NCBI GenBank assembly: GCA_001695595.3
Contig: MBPM02000088.1
Location: 186,001-250,000 of the forward strand
Reading direction: 5' to 3'
From: Plasmopara viticola
Taxonomy: Eukaryota > Oomycota > Peronosporomycetes > Peronosporales > Peronosporaceae
Length of the DNA: 64,000 nucleotides
How positions within the stretch are numbered: the stretch's first letter is position 1; each line of letters begins with the position of its first letter. The notes below the pieces were generated by a model. It ran no database searches. It worked only from the letters and a program-made list of their open reading frames with translations, and was not told where the DNA came from. A program made the translations under genes and the position numbers. Positions 34,801-47,800 of this stretch are shown here, piece by piece.

Positions 34801-37640
34801 TATTTTGTTGTAAAAGTCCGATGATACGATGTTTTGACATGCTCAAAAATAGCGAACTTACGCGCTCTGGTAATACAGTATTGCTCTGTCCTCTCTGAGA
34901 AAGATTTTAAACTTTTTATCAAAAAGTAGCCTTGTCGCAAACTTTGCCCTGCTGATTACATACAGCCGACTTCCTGTGAGATCAGACAAAGTGTTTTCGT
35001 AAGAATGATGAACATGAATCTGACACATGAGTGAATTAGGTTATTTAAGCCTCTCCACCACTTTCCAGAAACACTATCTTCTCTAGGAGTAGATAAAATT
35101 AAAATTTGAATTTTGTTGTTCACTTGTATGAAAGCGTAAATTTAGTTCATGCGTGGACCTCACTTATATAAAGCGTGAAAATTAGTTGATGCGGGAGTGT
35201 AAATTCAACTATTGATAGTCTATTGGTCGCGCTTCAACGCACGTACTAATAGTGTGTTTTCGAGCACACAATTGACTCTCCGTATCATTATCTCTTTAAA
35301 ATATGCTATTTGTTATTAAGCTCTTGATAATTGAAACATTGGCGATCACGCGACTTTTATTTGATGCCAACAGAGAAAGACTATGTTTTTTGTGGTGTGA
35401 GATGAAGTGAGTGCAAAATGCATCCTCTTACACAGGCGGCACACGAACTTCACAAAAATTAACTTGCTGCAAGAAATGTAAAAGACAAGGTCTATGCAAC
35501 TCCCAGCACTTTGCACAGGATCCTACGTGAAAACAGAGGATTTGACTCTAACGTCAGTCTCAAATATTCTCACATCTTCATCCACTTGTATTTGTGGAGC
35601 CACTAGTATGTCGTAAGAGTCGAAAAGTAATTTTCTGCCCTGTCTAAGTTACCGCAAATTGGGCATTATTTGCCTTGAAAATCGTCTTGCTTCAGATTGT
35701 TGTTTTTTTGGCAAAGATTTGGCATGTATTTTCTTTTTAGTGAAGCTAAACATCCGCTCGCTCATAGCGATGCAGCTGCGATTGCTACTAGTTGTTTAGG
35801 CACAAGGCTTTGTAGATTGCCTGTACTAAATAACCGCACTAAGAACTCTTGATCGGCATCAGCTATATATGGCTGACGGTCTCATTTCACATCCTACCAG
35901 ATAAGGCGAATTTATAATCTTGCCTATGCAGGAGCCTGCAAAGTGACAACCGTCTCGCTATATGTTGGAACAAGTCGCGCGTACTTTTCGCGTTTTTTCA
36001 AGGGCTCGTGGTCTGAGTATATGACAAGAATATTAAAGCCAGGCATTGCACTGAAAGCTTCACCCATGCATACTTTGTGACAAGTTATCACTTGTTAAGG
36101 ATAAGATGGCTTTATTCGGCATTGCTGATGGGGGTGGCAATCAAATTTACGTATAGATTGCCCTCTAGGCCGCTTAATCTTTGTTTAAACGACTGTGAAT
36201 TTACATCCAGACAAATGAAGTAAGGGTCAATAAAGTTATGAGATCAGACGCTAGAAATGAATTGGGCATGTGCTAGCCTCTAGGGTAGCGCTAGTCACTT
36301 TCATATCATGCCTCTGTGCGTACAAAATGTTATGAGGGGTAGATCCAGCACCTAATTCAAGATTGATGTTACTAATCTATCAGCCATTGGGCCTCTCGGC
36401 TTTGAAGATGAACGCTATCACAAGCCTTATTATTTACGATTTTGGCTTTTACAGCAGCATTAGACATCTCTTCTATCCTAGAATGGAAGGATCTTGATTG
36501 GAAGGTTCTAATTTTAGAATCTAAATTTGACAACCACAGTAAGCTCTACTCCGGGGCTAGCGAAGACCACGCTGTTTAAGCCATAGATCTCAAGATTTGC
36601 GCGTAGAGATTAGTGGCATATTTAAACTAAAGTGGTGAGCAGCAAAAAAGCTGCAGATGCAGCTATCTCTTCGAATTCTTAAAACCTTTAGGGCTTAAGA
36701 GCAGCGCATAATGCGCGACTGAACCGATTTATAACGAAGTTTTTGCGAATGTTCAGGTAGACCTAGACCAGCTCAGAAGCCTCAAAGTAAAAACCGTTGC
36801 GATTCGTTTCATTTAATAGGCAAGACAGTTGATCGTTTTTTGTCTACGTTTTCCAGCAGGGCAAGCCTCAAGAGCATAGAGCGGCGGTTTGCTGAAGTCA
36901 ATCTTGATTGGCTAATCACTTAGATTCTGCTTTCACATTTTTAACTTATAGAATTTCTTTATGCACTACGCAGTCTTCCATCATGCTTGACGTGATCACT
37001 GTCATTCATCTCTTAATCACTACTTGTAAAGACAGTACAATCGACTGGTGAACATACCTAACAGGACAATCGACGCCAAGATCGAATCTACACTCTCATA
37101 CAGAGTGATACTCGCTGTTGCCAATTTTTTAAATGCCTCTGGTACGCTTATTAAACCCCAATATCATTCGGAGCAAACGACCAACGACTGTCAAGGTAGA
37201 CCTGTAGTCAGGGTAACTGGACCATACAAACCAAGGGCCAGCACCTTAATTAACATCTACACAAAATCCGAGACCTTTCTTCTTCACCACACTGGAATTC
37301 AGCTGAGTATACGATTGGTAAATAAGTGCAGCAGTTTAGCCGTCATGATTTTAAATCAGTGCATCCAAGATTGCCTAGTCACGTGCATGGCCGGTTAAGC
37401 GAAAATGGCCAAGATTGAAGAGCCGTGATACCAAAGAGATTGTAATATTTCGTTTTGGCATGCTAAACGGCCGCAAAGCACGGGACTTTTTTTTTCTCAA
37501 TTACCCCTGGGAAAACCTGATATGAGGGATATGATATGCAACCTTCTGTCCGTGACATCTGTAAGAGATCCCTTCAGTAAGTCAAACGACTTTTAATTTG
37601 CGTACTCATCGAAACTGCTGTAGTAAATTTAATTCGACCC
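31834..37640. other. Gene-poor stretch between the synthetase copies, left part
   Basis: No gene recognised. A plus-strand frame at 33134-33424 contains an imperfect internal repeat: GAAGTCTAATAGCAGCAACA at 33253 recurs as a close variant at 33364, 111 bp (37 codons) apart. Other frames are short and unassigned. A 116-codon frame at 37048-37398 with a non-ATG start may be part of the Ty3/gypsy relic that follows. Confidence 0.35.
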
Positions 37641-37685
37641 GAAAGTTTTGCATCGACAGTGGCAAACTGTCGATGCAAAACTTTC
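37641..37685. repeat. Perfect 20-bp hairpin with 5-nt loop
   Basis: The arm GAAAGTTTTGCATCGACAGT (37641-37660) is followed by the loop GGCAA and its exact reverse complement (37666-37685). The pairing stops abruptly outside the arms. Such a perfect foldback is unlikely by chance in mutated repeat DNA. It may be a recent snap-back duplication, a foldback or MITE end pair, or a hairpin RNA source. Confidence 0.8.
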
Positions 37686-37848
37686 CGCGGAGACGGCAGA
37701 CTAATTGACGCTCCAGATCCTTTAAATCAGCATCCAAGTTGTAATCTTACACACACGGTACTCTAAGTTATGCATACTGATGTATCCCAAATATCGTAGC
37801 ACTTATCGACAAATTCCATAAGGTACAAAGAATAAGAATGTCATCAGG

Positions 37849-38241
37849 ATGTCGTTCAAGTATGACCATCACCGAAGTAAGCTTGAAATGAGTGTATCCA
37901 TACAAGAAATGCAAATTTTGAGACTTGGCCTTACTAATTACATTCACAAATGTACGAATTGTGACCGAGCGTTATGCAGCTGCAGTACTTGCTCCTATGA
38001 TAGACACGTTGTGGGAGTGAAATTGGTACACGAATAGACCTTGTCTCGCGCTGTAATATTCACATCTCTTGCTTTTACTGGCTCGATTCACGTAGTCAGC
38101 GATGTTAACGATTTCGCCTTCGGAATTGCACTAATACAGTTTATTGAGTGGGCCGCGAACAATATCTGGTCCAACAAATCCGGTCAAGCAAAAGTGTTCG
38201 ATATACGCCATTTAATATGTTATGATCAAATTAATTTCTAG
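37849..38241 (+). pseudogene. Ty3/gypsy retrotransposon relic (reverse transcriptase end plus RNase H)
   Basis: One plus-strand frame, interrupted by a single TAG at 38035-38037, fits the junction of gypsy reverse transcriptase and RNase H. The first half contains LRLGLTNYIHKCTN, matching the LRxWLGLANYLHKYxxNYA motif at the end of the connection region. The second half contains SIHVVSDVNDFAFGIALIQF, matching the FHVVxDASDFAIGCALMQ strand that carries the first catalytic Asp of RNase H. The segment up to about 38416 may continue it in another frame. Most of the connection domain is shortened and the rest of pol is not found nearby, so the element is a fragment. Confidence 0.7.
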
Positions 38242-41200
38242 ATGCACTTACCTGGACAAAAGATGCTCGGGACTACAAGAAAGGGCTATAAAGAGTTTAC
38301 CTATTAAATCGTGCACTGGCTGTCACACTGTGTTGCGTAAACAATTATCGTGCGCTAAAGACAGCGCTGTTCCGTACAGACTTCGCTGTGATCTCGTCTA
38401 CGAGCGAAGTCGGTGATAAGTCTCTGTTTTGCTGAGAAATGCCTAAACACTACGTCATCGACACCGTATCATCAATACGTGACGATGTTGCGGCTGCCTA
38501 ATGATATTGTAGTGTAGTCCACGCGATACGGCCGCTGAGAAACTAATACTTTAATCACTTTTCATTACCGGGTAATATGCTATCACTAGTTTGCTCTTTT
38601 GAATGTAAGTCCCTGTACATGCACGATGACCATACAGCCCAATTGATGATCACTTTTGCTGCAAAAAAACGCTTAAGGCGCCAGTGCCAAACTTTTGGCC
38701 GCGTATGCTCAGATTGGTAGGCAAGTATTTACAAATATGCGAGACGCCAACAATTTGTCATTGACCCACGCTCGTCTGCGTTTGCTTTAAACGCCTTCTT
38801 AGCTACAAATTTAAATGAGCTTGAAATTTATCTCAGCTTCTTGTCCAACTATTAGAGCCATGGGTTGTATTGATGGGCCAATTTGATGAATTCTCTAAGC
38901 TTCGTGCCGTTCAGTCTTCAGTCTCGGACAAAATTGTCGTGCCACTGCTTCTCGATTGCGCAAGTTGGCATTGTTAGCTGCTAAAGCTGATTCCCTTTGA
39001 CTGCACTCAAGCAAATGTAATCATTTGCATACAATGCTGGCCACCCGTCGATAACGACCTATATAGACAGACCAAACGAGTCAACTAAGCTCTAGAAGAC
39101 GTTTTTCGCAATACTATTAATTTGAGCACTTCTTTTTGACACAGGATGAGCTGGCCTAGATATGAGGAGCACTATATGACGATATTTCAACAGCTTTGGC
39201 ACTTGCCTCGCCAGAGGCACTTCAATTCGAAAAAGATAACAAGAAAAGACTTTACTCAAGTATCGGTGACACCGCGAGCGAAGCCGTTTACCTTTTCCTA
39301 CTTCATTCGTTCCCCTACCAGCGGGGCCAGAGGAAGACAGATTAAACGCAATGCCAATGTCAATGCACACGCACAAACAGAGTCTACGTCTGCGTCGGGC
39401 AAAATGGACTTTTGTAAAACTTCATTCCAAAAAAGCGGATTTTAACAGACTCAGCTTAAGTCAACAACTTCGTAATATATCGACAAGCCATCGTTTGTTG
39501 TGTGCGTGCTGCAAGTGGTCGTGAAATTCAGAGAGCAAACATGGACAAAAAGATTAGCATACAAGTAGCTTTTTCACGCATCGAGTGATCAATGACGGTG
39601 GACGCCAACGGGACGAAAAAATCGACCACGGTCCAAGCTGCTATGATCGGGAGATTGATCACATTTGACACTTCGAGTTCAAGGAAGCTCAAAAGAATAG
39701 CGATGTTACTTACTATAGAAAAGGAAGACAAGCAGGTTTGCATTCGAAAAAGGGAGCAAAGTGTTCGCCAAAGATATTACTCAACCTGCTGGAAAAGATG
39801 TTTCAAAGATGAAAAGTAAAAAGATGAAGAATAAGAACACGTCGCAGCGCAAGACCGTCAGCAATTGCAACGGACCGTAAACTCTTCTATCTAAGAAGAG
39901 TAATCGGGAGCGCAATATGTGTTCTACAACACTGACGTTAAAGACGTCAACTCTATGGCTCGACTCTTCAAATCGCTGTTCGATCGGATTCAGGATCTGC
40001 AGTCACGAAAATTGCCAGGATTTCAACGTCTTACCTTGGTTGTAGTCGATCGTTGTGACTATTTAAAATACACATTTTGCATCGACCATTGCCGTTCGTG
40101 CCCATGGTTTCTCATTTCGTTTATCAGTGAACTGCTAGAAATGATAATCAGCTTGTATGCAATAACCATGGTATGTCATTCAAAGAATTTTTTGAATGTG
40201 GTGGCCTTGTGCACTTTATCGATATTTGAATGCTAAGCATAGCGAGATATTTCTACGTCTAGGAGATTAAATGCTTGAGAAACTGCATTATCAGCCTTCT
40301 TGCTGACAAGCAGCTGAAACGCGTGATGGCATTCGAGCTTTCCAAGCAAATTCAACGCTCTAAGTCTTAGGCAGCGCCAGCTCCAATTTTCCGGTAGTTT
40401 GGTAATAAGCCGGAAAATTTAGGGTTTCACCGCTGAAGGGAAGAAATACCGGAACTCTCTTATTATCAAGGGAAAAAAAGTCCATTTAGGAAATAGGGTG
40501 AGGTGCACGTGGCACTCGCACTTTCAACTCGAAATGCCAGGCAAAGTACTAGAAGATAGTAAAACCACCTCACCAGAGTGTTTTGTGCTCTAGGAACACA
40601 TAGAGAAAATGCTGAAAGCAGCATATCTTCTGGCGATGTTCTAAATTCCGGTAACTTTGACGCTATCGTGTCTACAAGTAAGGCAGGCGCAAACCTCAAA
40701 AGTGATTTCTGGCATTAAGGGAGCTGAAGACTTTCCACACTTATCGAACTGATTATGTTCACAGACAGTCATAGGAAACTCTTAGTTTTTGAGCATAGGC
40801 AGCAACAATAAAAGCGGTGATATAAATTTCTTTTTTATAGAAGCACAACCTAGACATGGTTCTTTTTCTAAAAGGCTATAGATGGACCAGAGTCGTACCT
40901 TTGATAGACCCGCTAGCTCGAGGGCAGTCATGAAGAGCCCAAGCGCTTTTAAATCTATAACATTCACTGCTACCGACAAGAGTATATGATCTGCATCTGC
41001 TTCGAAAAAAACAGACTCATTGGCCTCTCGTCTTGCCTCGCAAAGGTTTAAATGGGTCGTTGGCTGAAGCCGCACCCATAATCTCAAAGGAATGCTGGTT
41101 GCCAGCACCTTACCAAATAATATATTATAATTAGTAATGTGCGTGGTTGGTTCAGATCATGGGATGTCATATATAAGAGCTAAACAGCTTTTGGAGAGAA

Positions 41201-44200
41201 ATAGCAGCAGTGGACTACTTGTTGTACACGCAAATAAACGGGGATGTAAAATCATTTTTGGGGACTCTGACACCCCAAAACGGTTGTATTCAGTCAACTG
41301 AGCTGCCTGACGCTCTAGGATAGCAGCGTTATTAGTTCAGCTGGCCAATGTGACAGCCCTTGATTCGAAATGGACCTAGCTGTACAATGTGAGTAATAAG
41401 ACTGAGCGAACATATTTCCAGTATTTGCCGAAAAAATGTACTTTATTTCTCAGGCGTGCGACGGCTAGAAAAGCTCGAAATTTTGATCGGTTTTCGGGGC
41501 GGAGCTATAATTACTAGTTTTTAAATCCCGCGAAACAAGGCTGTATTAAGTTATTTAATTATCTATGTTGTGCATATCGAGAAAATTCAGAGCAACGACG
41601 AGTTTGTGGTAGCTTTACGAGCTGCCAAGATTACTGAGATTCACTCTAAAATGGACCTATCGACGTTTACAAATCCTTCCTCTACATGTGATGTCGTCCA
41701 GCTAGCAGTACGACAGCGTTAAAATTGTGCGTAATATTTTCACAAATAAATAATCTAGCGCCATCAACTCCGAGTGAAAAGCTTTGCAGGTAGGGCCGTA
41801 GATTTTCAAGACACAATAAATAGCACAATCTACGGGAAAGCATTATACATCGCAAGTGCGAGAGATAATACTTTGCACGTGGGCAGCATAAGCTCGCGAG
41901 GCACAGTGGGTGACGTAGTTCTACAGTTAAACTATTTGGCTCGAGTAATATAGCTTCACAACAAGAGAGCTATGATGCAATACAAACAGGTCCTTGGGTG
42001 TCATGGAGGAACGCTTTGGATGGCATAAAAACTTAGTTCAGAGGGATACTTGACAATTTAGTTGGTCGTCAAATTCCAGCAGGTGCGCATGTTTTTCAAG
42101 AGGTAGCAGAGAACCTCAAAGTATAAATAAATTATAATTTTTGATTAATAACTAATATCCATTTATTCACTATATTTTACTAAATAACTCAAAGCTACTA
42201 AATTCTGAACTGACGAAAAGCCGATTTTTTTAAAGTTGTGCTTCTCAATATGTGACCAATATGAATAAATTGTACGCTCGAGACAAAGATACTAAAAGCA
42301 GCCTCATCTTACGTATTTGACTGGTTGGAGAATCCAAAAGGGCCTCAAGTTGTGTATAAGTTTGATTATTGGAAAGCTAAGATATGGGTCCACATACCCA
42401 CCAGCAGAACTCCCACCAGATAAAAGAATGAGACACGAACATATTTGCCATGCGAAGAGAGCAATTCCTTGAGAGAAGTGTGACCTTATCGACAACCTTT
42501 TAGCCAAAAGAATTAGAATGGCATAAAGTGAAGCCAACACTTTGCAGACTTTCAGCGCTCAAATCTAAACTGAAAATTGCAACTCGTTTGTTTTTACATT
42601 GAAGATATCAGCACAAGGGTGTTTGGACGTTTTAAACTCTACGAAAGCACGTGATACACAAAGTTCAATCCAGTATGTCGAATATACCTCGCACAACACT
42701 GCGTACACTTATTGGCATGTTACAGGGAGAGCATTGCTGTCGAGCTCTTCGATACGCTTGACCGTCTGGTCGCACACTTGCTTGAACCTGTATGCTTTCG
42801 CCCGCACATGCTCTAAAGATATTTGGCCTCGAATAACTTCAGTCGGTTTTGAAGGTCTTAAATAAAAGCAGCAGATGTCGTCGTTCGCGAATCATTCTTG
42901 TTGGGGCTACCGCTCTAAATTCTGGCTAGTGAGGGGGTTGTTAAGTAGTTGTTTCACATCCTGACATCAGGCTTAATGGTATACCGCGAGATTGTCGCTT
43001 CCGTTTAATTTAGCCGCATCCACAGCAATGACGACATTAGTCATACAGCTCAATCACGCTTTTACTTTAGTTCTGTGTCTCTCAGCATCAGCTAGTCCTT
43101 GACTGGTATTTGAGATCAATCGAGTATCTACTCAATAAAATATGAATAAAGTAGCTCACATGCGCCAATGAAGTAATTTCACATTACGGCGGCTGACTTG
43201 GCGACCACGACACACGGTGTGAACAAAGAAAGTTATTCTGCACGGCTTGCGCCATGCATTGAATGACACGGTGAGTTTCTGTCATTACGGGAAAAAATTA
43301 CGCGGACGAGTAAAATGAGCTCGGCGCCGAGAGACAATGAAGAAAAGACGAAGTAGATACTACGAAGGAAGGGTCAAGCAGGGATTTCTGGCACGCAATT
43401 TCGTCGAGTGGAAGCTCTTTAAATTCGATTCAACAAACAACAAGAGGATTTTGCGGACGATATAGTTTTAGACTCGGGACTAGGAGAAGGAAAGTATGAC
43501 AGCCAACCAGAAGCTTCTACTTCAAGAAAAGTTGATACAAACAAGACGCGAAAAACACGTACGCGCTATTGGCATGATTGACAATGATGTTCGCATCTAG
43601 AGGGGTGATTTCTCGATATGACAAGGCACAAAACTCGAGCTCAACTCGAGACAAATAAAGTAGAAAAGGCGTCATAGAGCAATAACATCTTAAGCACTAC
43701 CAATCTGACCAATGGCTGTTGTGACATTTGCTAACGGTAGCCGGAGATTTGGCTTAGTGCTATGGGAGTGGTTCGTGATGAATGATGCGTCTGTCACGTT
43801 TGATTGATTTACTCTCCATGTGACTAGCCATTTCCACCACTTTAAATCGAATTGATCTACGACATTTTCGTACCAATGACGTTCTTGGTGCATTTGGTAA
43901 TACCTACAGCACCTCAGGCAAAAGACTTTTAAATTGGGTGCAAGAGCTGTCTTAATTAAAGTGTATCAACTTCTTTTTTCCAATACTGGGTTGCTGACCT
44001 GTGTGAACACACGCTAGTGCCAAGCCTTTTATATGTGCATGATCAGCACTAAAAAGTCTAAGTGAACTGCGTTAAAACATTGGGCTGAAAATTTTGTATG
44101 CACAAGTACACAAAGCTTTAAGAATTATCCGACCGTCATTATCCATATTACAGAAAAAGCCACATGATCGCTCGGTATGAGCACTTGATGCCAAGCAGAA

Positions 44201-44802
44201 ACATCCGACAAAATGCCAATTTTTTTGCTTCTAGACTTTCTTTAAAGCTTTACATGTCGCATGTAAAGTAGGCGACTTTACTAACGGCTACCAGCGTCGA
44301 GGATTAAGATCGTATTATGAGCTATTAGCCACGACAGATGAATTCGCCACAATGTTGCTCGTTGACATGTTGGTATGTTAATCTAGTTTCTCGGCGAAAG
44401 GTCTTATTCAATTCACGCTGATCGCGAGTCACTACGTATCACGTCAAAAGTCTTCACATGTCTAAGCGCATGCATGAGTAGCTTATCTTCTCCTTTGAGT
44501 ACAATATGCATATTATTACGAGCTGAGGACAGGACAACATTCTATCTGATTTTCGTTTGCGACGATTGCACCATAATATGTGGCGTTATAAAAAGCGATG
44601 GAAATTGATGATGCGCACTTTGTTGCTATTAAAAGGTGAGTCAGACAAGCGCATCGTCGGTACTGCTTCTGCATGATACAGCATACTGAGCAATCACAAT
44701 TTGCGACAAGGCTCTTTTTACTTGCGTAAATTTAATGATACTGAACAAGAAATCCTGAAGTGAAAGTTTCATAAGCAACTTCGCCTCTGCTAGCTCGACG
44801 GC
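38242..44802. other. Gene-poor stretch with unassigned coding-like relics
   Basis: No gene recognised. Three plus-strand frames at 39146-39445, 39592-39819 and 39919-40236 are unusually protein-like (basic, well mixed composition) and may be pieces of one decayed gene or transposon. On the minus strand, two neighbouring frames at 41108-40782 and 40699-40466 look similar. A minus-strand frame at 42891-42568 is listed separately. None shows a motif I can name. Confidence 0.3.
42565..42891 (-). pseudogene. Unassigned coding-like fragment with one in-frame stop
   Basis: A 108-codon minus-strand frame is interrupted only by a TAA at 42711-42709. The first part, TEVIRGQISLEHVRAKAYRF followed by KQVCDQTVKRIEELDS, looks like a genuine helical protein segment. 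The second part is open and mixed up to a TAG at 42567-42565. There is no ATG at its start. A GTAACA donor-like site just before the stop could also mean that it is an exon. Family unknown. Confidence 0.3.
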
Positions 44803-44866
44803 ACTATTTATAAAAGTCCTTATCCGCGCATTATATGATGCGCGGATAAGGACTTTGATAAATAGT
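44803..44866. repeat. 28-bp near-perfect hairpin with 8-nt loop
   Basis: The left arm 44803-44830 and right arm 44839-44866 are reverse complements with one mismatch (27 of 28). The loop is TTATATGA and the stem top is GC-rich (CCGCGCA against TGCGCGG). This is the longest perfect-type foldback in the window. Like the hairpin at 37641-37685, it lies between the two synthetase genes. Confidence 0.8.
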
Positions 44867-47800
44867 CATCACAGGCCAGTCCGTGCTGATTTGGACCGCG
44901 ATAGGACGATGATAGAAACATCGCGCAATTTTGTCAAAACTCGACTATAACCGGGCTCATACGTGAGCCCTCTCCAGGAGATAATTTACCGTGTGTACTC
45001 ATCGAACACATTGCAAACGCCCCTGAGAATTCTTCATCTGGGTGCTCAAGCCCAGATTTATGATTTTCGAGCGTTTTTAGGCCAAGCAGAAAGACGTAAT
45101 TGTAATCAAATTGAGCAAAGTGTTTCTTTTTAAACCCAGTCACAGATTAAACCGCGGAGTTTCCATCGTAGACAGGACACGTTCCCGTTCATAAGCCCTG
45201 GGTCGTGCGTAGCCAATAGACACAAGGGGTAAAAATCGCCATGATGGTTGCCTTTTTGTGGGCGGGGCAACAGAAAGTGGCTCTGATCGTCTCGAAAGTT
45301 AGTTAACGAACATGCAAATGCGCATCTACGAGCAATGTATAAAGAAGTACGGCATCTCCGCTTTGGGCAATCTTGAGTTATGGTTGCCGCAAGTGTTTTT
45401 GCTGATTAACCTTGGTTTGACGCTCGCTTAAATTTTTTGCAGTTTACCAGTGTAGAAAAAGAAACAATTAGATCTTGCATAAGTGCTCGGAAATTTTCAA
45501 CCAGATATTAATTATGAACTCTACTCAGTAAAGATATCAAACGCAGTCTTATTACTGTGCTGCGCATGGGGGTAATTCAAATCATGGTGCTTTACTCGAA
45601 ATCCTCTTCAGAGGTAGTGAAGTTAAAGTCATAAGCTGAGCTCTACTTTTAGGCGACACGATTAAAGAAATTTGGCAAATTTAGAGGTTTGGCGGCGCGA
45701 TTATCATAAGTTTCAGGCAGACGGTAGATGTCCGAGCTACTGGACATCGTACTGATCTTTCATGTCTGGTAATGCCCGCCATCAGTTGGTAATCCGTAGC
45801 CTATTAGCCACATGTGGGTATGTTGTATTTTGCCCCGTACCCGCGATAAAAAATAGCTCATTCAGCGCTATGTCAACACACGCGAAATGTCCTGGCTTGA
45901 CATTATCTTGAAGTCTTTCGTCAAAACACAAATGTACTTTAAGCTAATGAACATGATAAAGTTTATCCAATAGGGTGAGAAAGTCCGGATGCTTGCTCAG
46001 CCCAAAATGTTCGGAACGAAAAAAAAAATTCTGTACGGCGACAAGATACTCTTACCTCGATAATTTTACAAAGCCAAGTGCAACAAAAAAACGGTTTGAA
46101 TCAGTACTTAGACACGCGCCTAGATGCTGTGGAACCGCGCTGGACCAATAGCTGTCTTTAGATTTGGTTTTGTTCGTAAGTACAGCATGAATTGTGACCT
46201 TCAAAGATTCTTCGCGGCACACAAAGCAAATGAGCATACTAGTTGAGACATTGCCTGTATCGGCTAAGCAACACTAATCTTTAAGTCTCTTCTTTCTGTC
46301 TAAAATGCCTTTTTGAGAGTAATCGGACTCATTAGGGTCTGGTGATTTGCGTCAGTACTCACATGAAATGACATTTTGACACTAAAATTGGCATTTGAAT
46401 ACTTAGATCGCCTTGGCCATGTACCAAGGCGTTGTCGTCTCTGACTTCATTTATTTTGTACTGGTCCATAGCGCTAGTTATTGCTAGCACGGGCTTCTCG
46501 GTCAAGCCTCAACCACTGGAAATCACCGTGGACTTTTTTGTCGTGTAGGGTTAGCCATTTTGCATTTTCTCTAAGTCTGTTGACCAGTCATGCACCTTTT
46601 GGGTTCCACATGCATCAGATGAGTTCCTTTTTTATTACTATTCCCAAAAGGCGGTGAGCCAGGCAAATATTGGGCGCTTGTGGCGCTTTTAATTGACTTC
46701 ACCTGGTTGGGTGGAAAGAGCCTTTTTCCTGTCAGGGAGGAGCCGACCGCTATTTCAAACCCTACTAGCCCGAGCGGATTTTAAGTAGGTGGGCCTAATT
46801 TAACTCATTGCCGCAGTCTAAGGCTTGTTGTAAAAGCAGTGTGAGAAAACAACCTTTTTTTGGAACAGGTATGGCCATTGCAAGATGACTCAGCTAATTG
46901 AATGGGTAATTTAATGCCATAACTCGGATCTGAGAGCAAATTAATTCGACCAGAAGTCACCGTGCGGAAAGTTAATCTACAGAAATCGGTTGCGATCACT
47001 ATGGTATCCATAGTGATTGCATACCAAATTCTTGATCTGAGCTGATTCCAATATGGACAATTAGTTGTTCAAACTTTTAGTTATTTATCCGATCTTTGGT
47101 GTAGACAACAGAGACATGCGAGGTGAGGTCCATGTCAAGTATGACTCTATGATGCGCTACAATGCTCAATTAACTTCAAAATGCTCATGTTGATTAGAGG
47201 ATGATCAGAATGTTTTGCCATCTTAAATACAATCGGTGATCGATATAGCATTCGTTTTATGAGGGAGATTGTAGGATAAACTGTTACAAGAAACTGAAAA
47301 GGCATAATTTACTCTGCTTTCGCATCAAAAAGTGGACATCTAAGTCTTAAATGCGTTGTGGCGCGAGATAGTTTGGGCCTAAACATACTTTAAGTTTCTT
47401 TCGCCTCTTGTATTGCCAATTTTTTAGCGCTTACTGCTTATCGGTGGGATTTTCTCTGCGCTAACTTTATCAACTATCTTACGATTGGGAGCACCAAGCT
47501 TAGAAAACATTTGCAAGTGCAGACCAAATCGAGGGATTAGGTCTACTCAGATCACCAGCCGGTAAATTTAACAAGCGATACCTATGCAGTGTCACATCTA
47601 ATAAGATCGACACGAACCCCACGACAAATTGAAAAGCTTAGCCATTCCGCCTGCCTTACACAAAGCGAGCAGTTTGATCATGGAAAGATTTGTGTTTGGT
47701 GCGATATGAGTGAAATTCTATCAAAAATGTAGAGGAGCTGAAGAACCACATTGATGCGAGTAGCGGAAGCTCGAGCTACTCAAGGTTCTACCGTGATCCT

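Noticed and set aside
41333..41370. tRNA-like A-box (TAGTTCAGCTGG) followed by TTGATTCGAAA
   Set aside because: The two boxes are too close for a tRNA, and neither the acceptor nor the T-stem can be paired.
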